From Desulfatitalea tepidiphila (lineage in GTDB: Bacteria > Desulfobacterota > Desulfobacteria > Desulfobacterales > Desulfosarcinaceae): a DNA stretch of 64,000 nucleotides. The notes under the pieces are model-generated. The model was not told the origin of the DNA, did not search any database, and saw only the letters and a list, made by a program, of their open reading frames with translations. The position numbers and the translations under genes are program-made. The stretch lies in contig NZ_BCAG01000001.1 in assembly GCF_001293685.1 (NCBI RefSeq), positions 806,001 to 870,000 of the forward strand. The letters are read 5' to 3'. Positions 43,248 through 50,365 of the stretch are shown in pieces. The stretch's first letter is position 1, and each line of letters starts with the position of its first letter.

Positions 43248-44453
43248 ATGTTTAGTTACATCGAGCAGGAAAATTCGGCAAAAATCAAGGTGATCGGCGT
43301 TGGCGGGGCGGGCGGCAATGCCATCAACAACATGATCACCAGCAATCTGCATGGCGTAAAATTCATTGCCGCCAACACCGATGTCCAGGCCCTGGAGGTT
43401 TCCAAGGCGGAAATCAAAATCCAGCTGGGAGAGAAGCTGACCGAAGGACTGGGCGCAGGGGCCAATCCGCAGATCGGCAGGGATGCCGCCCTGGAAAGCG
43501 GCGAGGCGGTGAAGGCGTCGCTGACTGACAGCCACATGGTGTTTATTACCGCCGGTTTCGGAGGCGGCACCGGAACGGGCGCCGCTCCGGTCATCGCAGG
43601 GTTGTGCAAGGAGCTGGGGATCCTCACCGTGGCCGTGGTCACGCGTCCTTTTTCTTTTGAGGGTAAAAAACGCGCGCGCGCCGCGGACGAAGGCCTGGAA
43701 GAGCTCAAGCGGGTGGCCGACACGGTCATCACCATTCCCAATGACCGGCTGCGCGGTCTGGCTTCCAAAAATGCCCGCATGATCGACATGTTCCGCAAGG
43801 CCGATGAAATACTGCTCCATTCGGTGAAAGGCATTACCGATCTGATCATCCGGCCGGGGTTGGTCAACCTCGATTTCGCCGATGTCAAGACCACCATGTC
43901 CAAGGCCGGCATGGCCATCATGGGTATCGGTGTGGCCAGTGGAGAGAACCGGGCCGTGGAAGCCGCGGAACGCGCCATTTCCCATCCGTTGCTCGAGGAC
44001 ATCAATATTTCCGGCGCAAAGGGTGTGCTCATGAACATCACCAGCAGCAGCGATATCACCATGGAAGAGATGACCGAGGCATCCGACCGTATATACAACG
44101 AAGTCGGCGATGATGCCGATATTATCTGGGGCGCGGTCATCGATGACGATATGGGCGATGAGATGCGGGTCACGGTCATTGCCACCGGCATCGGTGTCGA
44201 GAAGGATAAAAAGGAGCCGGCCCCGGCCCAGGCCCCGGTCTCCGATCCGACCTATGGCGGGAAGGTGCGCGATATCACGCCGGCGGATCTGGCAGCCGGC
44301 GATGATCTGGACGAGCCCACCTTCCGGCGGGTCCGCCGGCAGCAGCTGGCGGCCAACGAATCCTCCGGGTCGCTCTATAAAGGCTACAAGGGCATGGTCA
44401 TCGACAGCAATGACCTGGATGTGCCGACATTCCTGAGACGCAAGGCGGATTAG
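43248..44453 (+). CDS. ftsZ: Cell division GTPase FtsZ
   Basis: Tubulin-like GTPase forming the division ring. The 401 residues show IGVGGAGGNAINNM, the tubulin signature GGGTGTGAAPVIAG near residue 105, VDFADVKT-type T7 loop (NLDFADVKTTM), a variable linker (about 320-380) and the conserved C-terminal peptide DVPTFLRRKAD that binds FtsA. It lies 81 bp after ftsA, with AAGGGGGAG before the ATG. A candidate terminator follows at 44544. Confidence 0.97.
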   Translation: MFSYIEQENSAKIKVIGVGGAGGNAINNMITSNLHGVKFIAANTDVQALEVSKAEIKIQLGEKLTEGLGAGANPQIGRDAALESGEAVKASLTDSHMVFITAGFGGGTGTGAAPVIAGLCKELGILTVAVVTRPFSFEGKKRARAADEGLEELKRVADTVITIPNDRLRGLASKNARMIDMFRKADEILLHSVKGITDLIIRPGLVNLDFADVKTTMSKAGMAIMGIGVASGENRAVEAAERAISHPLLEDINISGAKGVLMNITSSSDITMEEMTEASDRIYNEVGDDADIIWGAVIDDDMGDEMRVTVIATGIGVEKDKKEPAPAQAPVSDPTYGGKVRDITPADLAAGDDLDEPTFRRVRRQQLAANESSGSLYKGYKGMVIDSNDLDVPTFLRRKAD

Positions 44454-44543
44454 GGATTTGGTGTCAAGCGGTCCTGCTGGGAAAGACAGGCAAGGTTGAA
44501 TGCGTTTTTGTGGATCAATGGGTGCCATCCAAACGGTCAGGGC

Positions 44544-44570
44544 GATCCGGTTTCAGGATCAATTTTTTTT
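44544..44570 (+). terminator. Candidate terminator after ftsZ
   Basis: GATCC (44544-44548) pairs with GGATC (44556-44560) around a 7-base loop and is followed by AATTTTTTTT. The stem is only 5 bp, and the next gene starts 14 bp later, so read-through is likely. Confidence 0.5.
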
Positions 44571-44584
44571 AAACGGAGTGTTTG

Positions 44585-46309
44585 ATGGCACCCGGAACAG
44601 ACAAACAGCGTAAAGAAAGGCTCGATGCAGAGGTCGGTACAACCCATAAATCGTGGCATGATCGCGTGCGTGTGGCGCTCATCTATCCCAATCACTATGC
44701 CGTGGGCATGGCCAGTCTGGGATTCCAAACGGTTTACCGGTTACTCAATGCAATGGATCATGTGGTTTGCGAGCGTGCGTTTCTCCCTGAAACGAATCAC
44801 GCCGACCGGCCGTTGGTTTCCCTCGAATCGGGGCGCAGGTTGCGTGAGTTCGATGGTTTGGCTTTTTCGCTCTCATTCGAAAATGATTTTGCCAATGTAC
44901 TGACCATCCTGCAAAAAGCGGAGCTCCCCCTGTCATCCGCCCATCGTGGCGCCTCCCTCCCCCTAATTTTGGCAGGGGGAGTCTCCGCTTCTCTCAATCC
45001 AGAACCCCTCGCGCCGTTCATAGACTGCTTTCTGATCGGCGAAGCCGAAGCCCTGCTATCAGATTTTTTCGAGTGTTTTCATCCGGGAATGGATCGTCGC
45101 GAGTTTTTGTTGAAGGCTGCCCGGGATCTGCCCGGCGTTTACGTGCCTTCCTTCTACGAGGACAGCCACCATCCGGATGGGACCCTGGCCGGTTTTACGC
45201 CACTGGCCGAGGTCCCTGAAAGAATAACGCGGGTCTATGCCGCCGATATCGGCCAGTTCGATACGACCAGCACGGTGGTGACGCCGCACACGACATTTGA
45301 AGACGCTTTCCTCATCGAAGTGAGCCGGGGATGCCCTCATGGCTGCCGTTTTTGCGCCGCCGGCTATGTGTACCGTCCCCCGCGATATCGTCCCTTGCCC
45401 CGGCTGCTTCATGCCCTGCAACAGGGGGCCGACCAGACTGGAAAGGTCGGCCTCCTGGGTGCGGCGGTATCCGACCTTCCCGATCTGAAAGCACTGTGTG
45501 ATTTCGGAAGCCGACATGCATTGCAGCTCGCTTTCAGTTCGCTGCGGGCCGATGCCCTGGACGACGGGCTGATCGCGGCCATGAAGAGCGGTCGCCTTAA
45601 AACCGCCACCATCGCACCCGAGACAGGCTCGGAGCGCATGCGTCGGGTGATCAACAAAGGGATGAGCGAAGCGGTCATCCTCGATGCGGCCGAACGGCTG
45701 GTGGCCAACGGTATTCCCAACCTGAAGCTCTATTTCATGGTCGGTCTTCCCACAGAGACGGACGAGGATGTCGCGGCCATCGTCACTCTCGTCAAAAAGA
45801 TAAAACATCGTTTCCTGGGATCGAGTCGCGCGCGCGGCCACATGGGCACCATCACCGTCAGTCTCAACTCCTTCATACCCAAACCGTTTACACCGTTTCA
45901 ATGGACGGCCATGGATGATGTCGTCCACCTCAAACAGAAAATCAAACAGATCAAGATGGACCTAAAAAAGGTGGCCAACGTGCGTGTCCATGCCGACGTG
46001 CCGCGCTGGGCTTACATTCAGGCCCTGTTGTCACGCGGTGATCGGCGCGTGGCTCAATTGTTGCTGTCGGCTCATGAGAACGAGGGCAACTGGCCCCGGA
46101 CCTTCAAATCTTCCTCCCTCAACCCGGATTTTTATGTTTACCGCGAACGTCCTCGGGATGAACGTCTGCCTTGGGACTTCATCGATCAAGGCTTGAACAA
46201 GCGCTTTCTCTGGAATGAGTATCAGCGCGCTTTGCAGGCCAAGGAAACCCCGCCCTGTCCCGCCGACCCTGAGAACTGTCAGATCTGTGGTGTCTGCAAG
46301 AAATTCTAG
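44585..46309 (+). CDS. B12-binding-domain radical SAM protein
   Basis: A 574-residue radical SAM enzyme with the [4Fe-4S] motif CPHGCRFC (near residue 251) in the stretch EVSRGCPHGCRFCAAGYVYR. It is preceded by a cobalamin-binding-like N-terminal domain (ALIYPNHYAVGMASLGFQTV) and ends in a small cysteine motif (CPADPENCQICGVC). It resembles uncharacterised B12-binding radical SAM proteins, without the fused DUF2344 domain found in some. The reaction is unknown. GGAG precedes the ATG at 44585. Its last codons run into copy B of the palindromic element. Confidence 0.85.
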   Translation: MAPGTDKQRKERLDAEVGTTHKSWHDRVRVALIYPNHYAVGMASLGFQTVYRLLNAMDHVVCERAFLPETNHADRPLVSLESGRRLREFDGLAFSLSFENDFANVLTILQKAELPLSSAHRGASLPLILAGGVSASLNPEPLAPFIDCFLIGEAEALLSDFFECFHPGMDRREFLLKAARDLPGVYVPSFYEDSHHPDGTLAGFTPLAEVPERITRVYAADIGQFDTTSTVVTPHTTFEDAFLIEVSRGCPHGCRFCAAGYVYRPPRYRPLPRLLHALQQGADQTGKVGLLGAAVSDLPDLKALCDFGSRHALQLAFSSLRADALDDGLIAAMKSGRLKTATIAPETGSERMRRVINKGMSEAVILDAAERLVANGIPNLKLYFMVGLPTETDEDVAAIVTLVKKIKHRFLGSSRARGHMGTITVSLNSFIPKPFTPFQWTAMDDVVHLKQKIKQIKMDLKKVANVRVHADVPRWAYIQALLSRGDRRVAQLLLSAHENEGNWPRTFKSSSLNPDFYVYRERPRDERLPWDFIDQGLNKRFLWNEYQRALQAKETPPCPADPENCQICGVCKKF

Positions 46310-46585
46310 TCGAATGTGTTCCACCCTGAAGGACAGGCTTGACAAAAGCTGTTTGATAAAAAAATCGCATGGCAACTTAGAAGGCAGGCGTGGGCAGGGC
46401 CACATGAGCCATGCGGCTTAGTGTCGCTTGAATGCAAACGGCGGACAAGCGGCCCAGACTGTCTGAGCGCAGCGAGTTTCTGGGCCGCCCGCCGTGCATT
46501 TTAGCGACACTTGACCGCTAGGCGTGTGGCATCGGCCACCTGCCCTGCCCACGCCGGGTTTAATGAATAGTCTTCAGTTAGAGTT
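46302..46585 (+). repeat. Copy B of the ~290-bp nested palindromic element
   Basis: Second copy, same orientation as the one at 23488. The core hairpin and its loop are nearly identical, but the outer stems differ in sequence while remaining paired. GGCGTGGGCAGGG pairs with CCCTGCCCACGCC, and AGTGTCGC pairs with GCGACACT, where copy A has different bases. The right end TCAGTTAGAGTT and left end ATTCTAGTCGAATGTG still match copy A. The left end contains the stop codon (TAG, 46307-46309) of the radical SAM gene. Confidence 0.85.
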
Positions 46586-46818
46586 GCTGGGCCTCTGCGA
46601 AGTGGCCTGGCGATCACCGTACGTTCGAATCGATGACAATTCGTAAAAATCTTTGACAGTTCTCTCCCACCAAGTGTTGGGCCATCCTCCGGTCAGGTAT
46701 ATAATTTCAACAGTTTTAGATAGATGCCTGTCATGTGACAGATCCTGTCCCGGCATGTCTTTTGCGTCTTTAAAAACAAGTCAGATTTCGACAACCCATT
46801 CAGAAAGGAGGCAGAACC
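46586..46818 (+). promoter_or_regulatory. Upstream region of hsp20 with a perfect palindrome
   Basis: No gene is seen. It contains TTGACA near 46653, TATAAT near 46700 (too far apart to be one promoter) and a perfect 14-bp palindrome CTGTCATGTGACAG at 46728-46741, a possible operator. No CIRCE element was found. AAAGGAGG stands before the hsp20 ATG. Confidence 0.4.
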
Positions 46819-47259
46819 ATGCAATTGACCAAATGGGACCCTTTCAAGGAGATGGAGGATGTGTTCGATCGCTATACCCGGGCGCTGGATTGGCCGCGCA
46901 GGTCCAGCCAGCAGATGATGGCCACCGGTGATTGGGCGCCTCGGGTGGATATTTCGGAAACGGAAAAGGAGTTCATGATCAAGGCGGAAATTCCGGAAGT
47001 GAAGAAAGAGGATGTCTCCGTGACAGTGGACAATGGCGTCTTGACCATTCGAGGGGAGAGAAAACAAGAAAAGGAAGAGAAAAACAAGAAGTTCCATCGC
47101 GTCGAAAGATATTTCGGTACCTTCATGCGCAGCTTCACCCTGCCGGACAATGTGGATGAGACCAAGATCGAGGCCACGTTCAAGGACGGTATGCTCAACC
47201 TGCATGTTCCCAAATCTGCGGAAGCCAAACCCAAAGCCATCGATGTGAAGATCAAATAG
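46819..47259 (+). CDS. Small heat-shock protein of the Hsp20/alpha-crystallin family
   Basis: A 146-residue ATP-independent chaperone that binds unfolding proteins. The alpha-crystallin domain runs from about residue 40 (APRVDISETEKEFMIKAEIP) to 135, with VSVTVDNGVLTIRGERK and the GMLNLHVPKSAEAKPKAI end. The N-terminus WDPFKEMEDVFDRY is typical. The ATG follows AAAGGAGG. A strong hairpin terminator follows the stop. Confidence 0.95.
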   Translation: MQLTKWDPFKEMEDVFDRYTRALDWPRRSSQQMMATGDWAPRVDISETEKEFMIKAEIPEVKKEDVSVTVDNGVLTIRGERKQEKEEKNKKFHRVERYFGTFMRSFTLPDNVDETKIEATFKDGMLNLHVPKSAEAKPKAIDVKIK

Positions 47260-47291
47260 CCTTCCATCCACCCGCTGACGGACGGCTCAAT

Positions 47292-47322
47292 GCAAAAGGC
47301 GGCCCAGGGGGCTGCCTTTTGC
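47292..47322 (+). terminator. Hairpin terminator after hsp20
   Basis: GCAAAAGGCGGCCC (47292-47305) pairs with GGGCTGCCTTTTGC over 14 positions (one G-U) around a tiny loop. It is not followed by a T tract. It starts about 30 bp after the stop codon. Confidence 0.55.
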
Positions 47323-47373
47323 GTGAAGCCGTCATCCGATCCGTTTCCCTCCAAGATTCAATCACGATATCGG

Positions 47374-47402
47374 TTGACAGGCTCGTCGGGTTGAGATAGT
47401 TC
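47374..47402 (+). promoter_or_regulatory. Candidate marR promoter
   Basis: A consensus TTGACA (47374-47379) is followed after 17 bp by TAGTTC (47397-47402). The weak -10 element lies inside the putative MarR operator half-site at 47396-47411, so repressor binding would block it. Confidence 0.5.
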
Positions 47403-47411
47403 GCATCCGAA
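47396..47411 (+). promoter_or_regulatory. Putative MarR operator O1 (partial)
   Basis: ATAGTTCGCATCCGAA here matches 15 of 16 bases of the reverse complement of the near-palindrome at 47866-47885. It overlaps the -10 region of the candidate marR promoter. Confidence 0.5.
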
Positions 47412-47422
47412 GGAGTTGTGTG

Positions 47423-47845
47423 ATGAAGTGGGACCGTGACAATTTGCCCGATTGCATTGTTTTTTTTCTGGCCAAGGCTTACCAGAAGGCCCATGGCCGT
47501 TTCAAGGAGCGCCTGAAGCCTCACGGGTTGACCAACATGCAACATCTTGTGATGGAAGCGCTCTGGTACCAGGAGGGGTTCACCGCTGCGGAGCTGGGCA
47601 AAAACCTCATTCTGGACAAGGCGACCATGTCGGGAGTGATCGATCGTCTGAACGAGGCGGGCTGGCTGGAAAGGCGGCCTGATCCTGAAGACGGCCGTGT
47701 CCAAAGGCTCTATCCATCGCTCAAGGCCAACGAGATGAAGGAAGAGTTGATCAGGTTGAGGCAGGCGGTCAACGACGATCTGCTGGCCGGCTTTTCCGCC
47801 GAGGAACGGGTGCTGTTCAAGCGTTTTTTAATGGATTTTGTTTGA
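47423..47845 (+). CDS. MarR-family transcriptional regulator
   Basis: A 140-residue winged-helix regulator. The recognition region reads FTAAELGKNLILDKATMSGVIDRL (about residues 53-76), followed by the beta-wing EAGWLERRPDPEDGRVQR with the conserved D-x-R. MarR dimers usually repress neighbouring genes and are released by a small ligand, often an aromatic or CoA compound. GAAGGAG precedes the ATG. It is followed by an acyl-CoA dehydrogenase gene. Matching sites before both genes suggest self-regulation and control of the island. Confidence 0.9.
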   Translation: MKWDRDNLPDCIVFFLAKAYQKAHGRFKERLKPHGLTNMQHLVMEALWYQEGFTAAELGKNLILDKATMSGVIDRLNEAGWLERRPDPEDGRVQRLYPSLKANEMKEELIRLRQAVNDDLLAGFSAEERVLFKRFLMDFV

Positions 47846-47865
47846 GGCGTGTTTTTTTTGTGCTG

Positions 47866-47885
47866 ATGGTTCGTATGCGAACTAT
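47866..47885 (+). promoter_or_regulatory. Putative MarR operator O2 (20-bp near-palindrome)
   Basis: ATGGTTCGTATGCGAACTAT is symmetric at 16 of 20 positions (the mismatched pairs are transitions). It lies between marR and the acyl-CoA dehydrogenase gene, about 85 bp before the latter's ATG. Its reverse complement shares ATAGTTCGCAT-CGAA with the marR promoter. Confidence 0.6.
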
Positions 47886-47969
47886 GCTGGGGGCCTGCAC
47901 AGCTTACGTTCGCGTCAGGGCATTTGGCAAAGTGGTTGCAGAAAACCCAAAACGGAAAGGCGTAGCGAC

Positions 47970-49670
47970 ATGTTACTCAATCCCAAGACCGAAAAGTATG
48001 AACATCTGGACGAACGTTCCAGGGAGATCATGTTAAAGACCATCGCGTTTTTCGAAGCCAAGGGCAAGGAGAGGTGCAAGGAGGACTTGCGCGGGCGTGT
48101 CTGGCATCAGGACTTTTTCGACTTTATCAAAGAGAATCGCATTTTCGCCGATCTGCTGACCCCGTCCCGGTACGCCGGAGCTCATAAGGACGCCCGCTGG
48201 GACACCACCCGGATTTGCGACTTCAACGAGATCCTTGGTTTCTATGGCTTGTCCTACTGGTATGCCTGGCAGGTGAGCATCCTGGGATTGGGTCCGATTT
48301 GGATGAGTGCCAACGAAAAGGTAAAACAAAAGACCGCTGATTTGCTCGCCCAAGGGGGCATTTTCGCCTTCGGCTTGTCCGAAAGGACGCACGGCGCTGA
48401 TCTCTATTCGTCGGAAATGATGGTCACTCCGCTGGCCCAGGGGCGCTACGTGGCCGATGGCGGCAAATATTACATCGGTAATGCCAACAAAGCGGCCTAT
48501 GTTTCTACATTCGCGAAAAATTCCGAAACCGGGGAATACGTATTTTTCGTGGCCGATCCCAAAGCACCGAACTACGATCTGGTCAAGAACACCGTCGATT
48601 GGAGCGGCTACGTGGCCGAATATGCCCTCAATGGCTATCCGCTGACGGACGATGAGATCCTGTCCACCGGCCAGGATGCCTGGGACGCGGCCCTGAACAC
48701 GGTCAACGTCGGCAAGTTCAATCTGGGGTGGGCATCGTTAGGCATCGGTGAACACTGCTTTTACGAAGCCATCAACCATGCGGCCCATCGCAACTTGTAC
48801 GGGCGCTTTGTCACCGACTTCCCCCACATCCGTCGACTGTTCACCGACGCCTTCTCCAAGCTGGTGGCCATGAAGCTTTTCGCAAGGCGGGCGGCGGACT
48901 ACATGCGTTCGGCTTCGGCAGATGACCGCCGTTACCTGCTTTACAATCCCCTGGTCAAAATGAAGGTCACCTGCGAGGGCGAGGAGGTTATCAACCTGCT
49001 TTGGGACGTGATCGCGGCGCGTGGTTTTGAAAAGGACATGTATTTCGAAAACGCCACCCGCGACATCCGCACACTGCCCAAACTGGAGGGCACCGTGCAT
49101 GTGAACATGGCCCTCGTCGTCAAGTTCATGGCCAATTATTTCTTCAGTCCGGGCGAATTTCCGAACATTCCCAGACGCACCGATCCGGTCGACGACACGT
49201 TTCTCTTCGACCAGGGACCGACGCGAGGTCTGGGCAAGATCAAATTCCACGACTACAAGATCGCTTACGACTCGGTCGATCTCCCCAACACGGCCATCTT
49301 CAAGGAGCAGGTCAACCTGCTGCGCGACTTGCTCATGTCCGCCCCGCCGAGCAAGGATCAGTCCAAGGACATCGACTTTCTTCTCTCCCTGGGAGAGCTT
49401 TTCACCTTAGTGGCATATGGCCAGTTGATTATCGAAGAGGCCAACCTGGAGGAAGTGGACAAAGACGTTCTCGATCAGATATTCGACTTCATGATTCGGG
49501 ACTTCTCGAAGTTTGCCCTGCAGCTGTCCCAGAAACCTGGGGTTACGGACGTGCAGGCGGCCCATTGCTTGAAGATGATCAGAAATCCAGCCGGGGACCA
49601 GGCGCGCTACCGGCGGGTCTGGGATAACCACATCACCCCGCTGGTGGATGCATTCGAACAACATCCATAA
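47970..49670 (+). CDS. Acyl-CoA dehydrogenase-family flavoprotein
   Basis: A 566-residue member of the acyl-CoA dehydrogenase superfamily, longer than the usual 380-400 residues by a C-terminal helical extension (about 410-566). The FAD region FAFGLSERTHGADLYSSEM and the substrate-side YYIGNANKAAYVSTFAK are recognisable, as is the later FAD-domain stretch WDVIAARGFEKDMYFENATRDIR. It presumably introduces a double bond into an acyl-CoA; the substrate is not known. The ATG at 47970 is the first good start. A MarR gene and operator-like sequence lie directly upstream. Confidence 0.88.
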   Translation: MLLNPKTEKYEHLDERSREIMLKTIAFFEAKGKERCKEDLRGRVWHQDFFDFIKENRIFADLLTPSRYAGAHKDARWDTTRICDFNEILGFYGLSYWYAWQVSILGLGPIWMSANEKVKQKTADLLAQGGIFAFGLSERTHGADLYSSEMMVTPLAQGRYVADGGKYYIGNANKAAYVSTFAKNSETGEYVFFVADPKAPNYDLVKNTVDWSGYVAEYALNGYPLTDDEILSTGQDAWDAALNTVNVGKFNLGWASLGIGEHCFYEAINHAAHRNLYGRFVTDFPHIRRLFTDAFSKLVAMKLFARRAADYMRSASADDRRYLLYNPLVKMKVTCEGEEVINLLWDVIAARGFEKDMYFENATRDIRTLPKLEGTVHVNMALVVKFMANYFFSPGEFPNIPRRTDPVDDTFLFDQGPTRGLGKIKFHDYKIAYDSVDLPNTAIFKEQVNLLRDLLMSAPPSKDQSKDIDFLLSLGELFTLVAYGQLIIEEANLEEVDKDVLDQIFDFMIRDFSKFALQLSQKPGVTDVQAAHCLKMIRNPAGDQARYRRVWDNHITPLVDAFEQHP

Positions 49671-49798
49671 GGCCGGCTTGGTCAAACGGGTTCTATTTTT
49701 CAGGTCACACATCAGATCCTTGGTCAGCTCCGACTAGGATCGAAAATGGGTATTCTTATGTCGCCCGGGCCTGCCAGAACGTCCCCCCTCGGACTTGC

Positions 49799-50365
49799 TC
49801 AGGGCGACGTGGGTTTGGGTTTGAAAACGACGGCGGGCCTGACCCGTTTGGCATAGGTGAACCCTGCTGCGGTTCGGGCCCGACCGTATTGTTTTTCGAG
49901 GCTGTCCAATGGCCCGGCGTCGATTGCCCGGACCGGGCAGGCATCCACACAGATGGGTTTTTTCCCTGCTTGGATGCGGTCCAGACAAAGGTTGCACTTC
50001 CCCATCTTGGCGCCCGGCTCAGGGCCAAATTGAGGCGCATGATAGGGGCAGGCCTTACGGCATTTTTCGTCGCAGGCCGAATTGCCCAAACAGCGGTCGC
50101 GATCGACGACGACGATGCCGTCTTCTTCTCTTTTGTGAATGGCATCGACCGGGCAGGCGGCTGCGCACATAGGATTGTCGCAGTGCCAGCAGGGTGAGGC
50201 CAGATAGCTGACGAAGACGTCGGGACACTTTCCCTTCTCGGTATAAGTAATGCGCATCCAGTTTTCCGGTCCGGCCGGAATGTCGTTCCAATCCTTGCAG
50301 GCTACGCGACACGCGCTGCAACCCGTGCAGCGTGTCTGGTCGAAATAGAATCCGAATTGATTCAT
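49799..50365 (-). CDS. Four-cluster ferredoxin-like electron-transfer subunit (DmsB type)
   Basis: A 188-residue iron-sulfur protein with four cysteine groups for [4Fe-4S] clusters: CTGCSACRVAC (from residue 13), CWHCDNPMCAAACPVDAI, CLGNSACDEKCRKACPY and CNLCLDRIQ...CVDACPVRAI. The third group has an unusual spacing (extra residues between the cysteines). It overlaps the molybdoenzyme gene by 4 bp (ATGA) and is presumably its electron-transfer partner. No membrane anchor gene (dmsC/nrfD type) follows. Confidence 0.92.
   Translation of the reverse strand: MNQFGFYFDQTRCTGCSACRVACKDWNDIPAGPENWMRITYTEKGKCPDVFVSYLASPCWHCDNPMCAAACPVDAIHKREEDGIVVVDRDRCLGNSACDEKCRKACPYHAPQFGPEPGAKMGKCNLCLDRIQAGKKPICVDACPVRAIDAGPLDSLEKQYGRARTAAGFTYAKRVRPAVVFKPKPTSP

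Noticed and set aside
46574-46756. 60-residue minus-strand frame between copy B and hsp20
   Set aside because: No ribosome site or motif, and it covers the presumed hsp20 regulatory region.
47838-47969. N-terminal extension of the acyl-CoA dehydrogenase to 47838
   Set aside because: The extension overlaps marR and the operator-like palindrome and has no homology to the family; the ATG at 47970 is the natural start.
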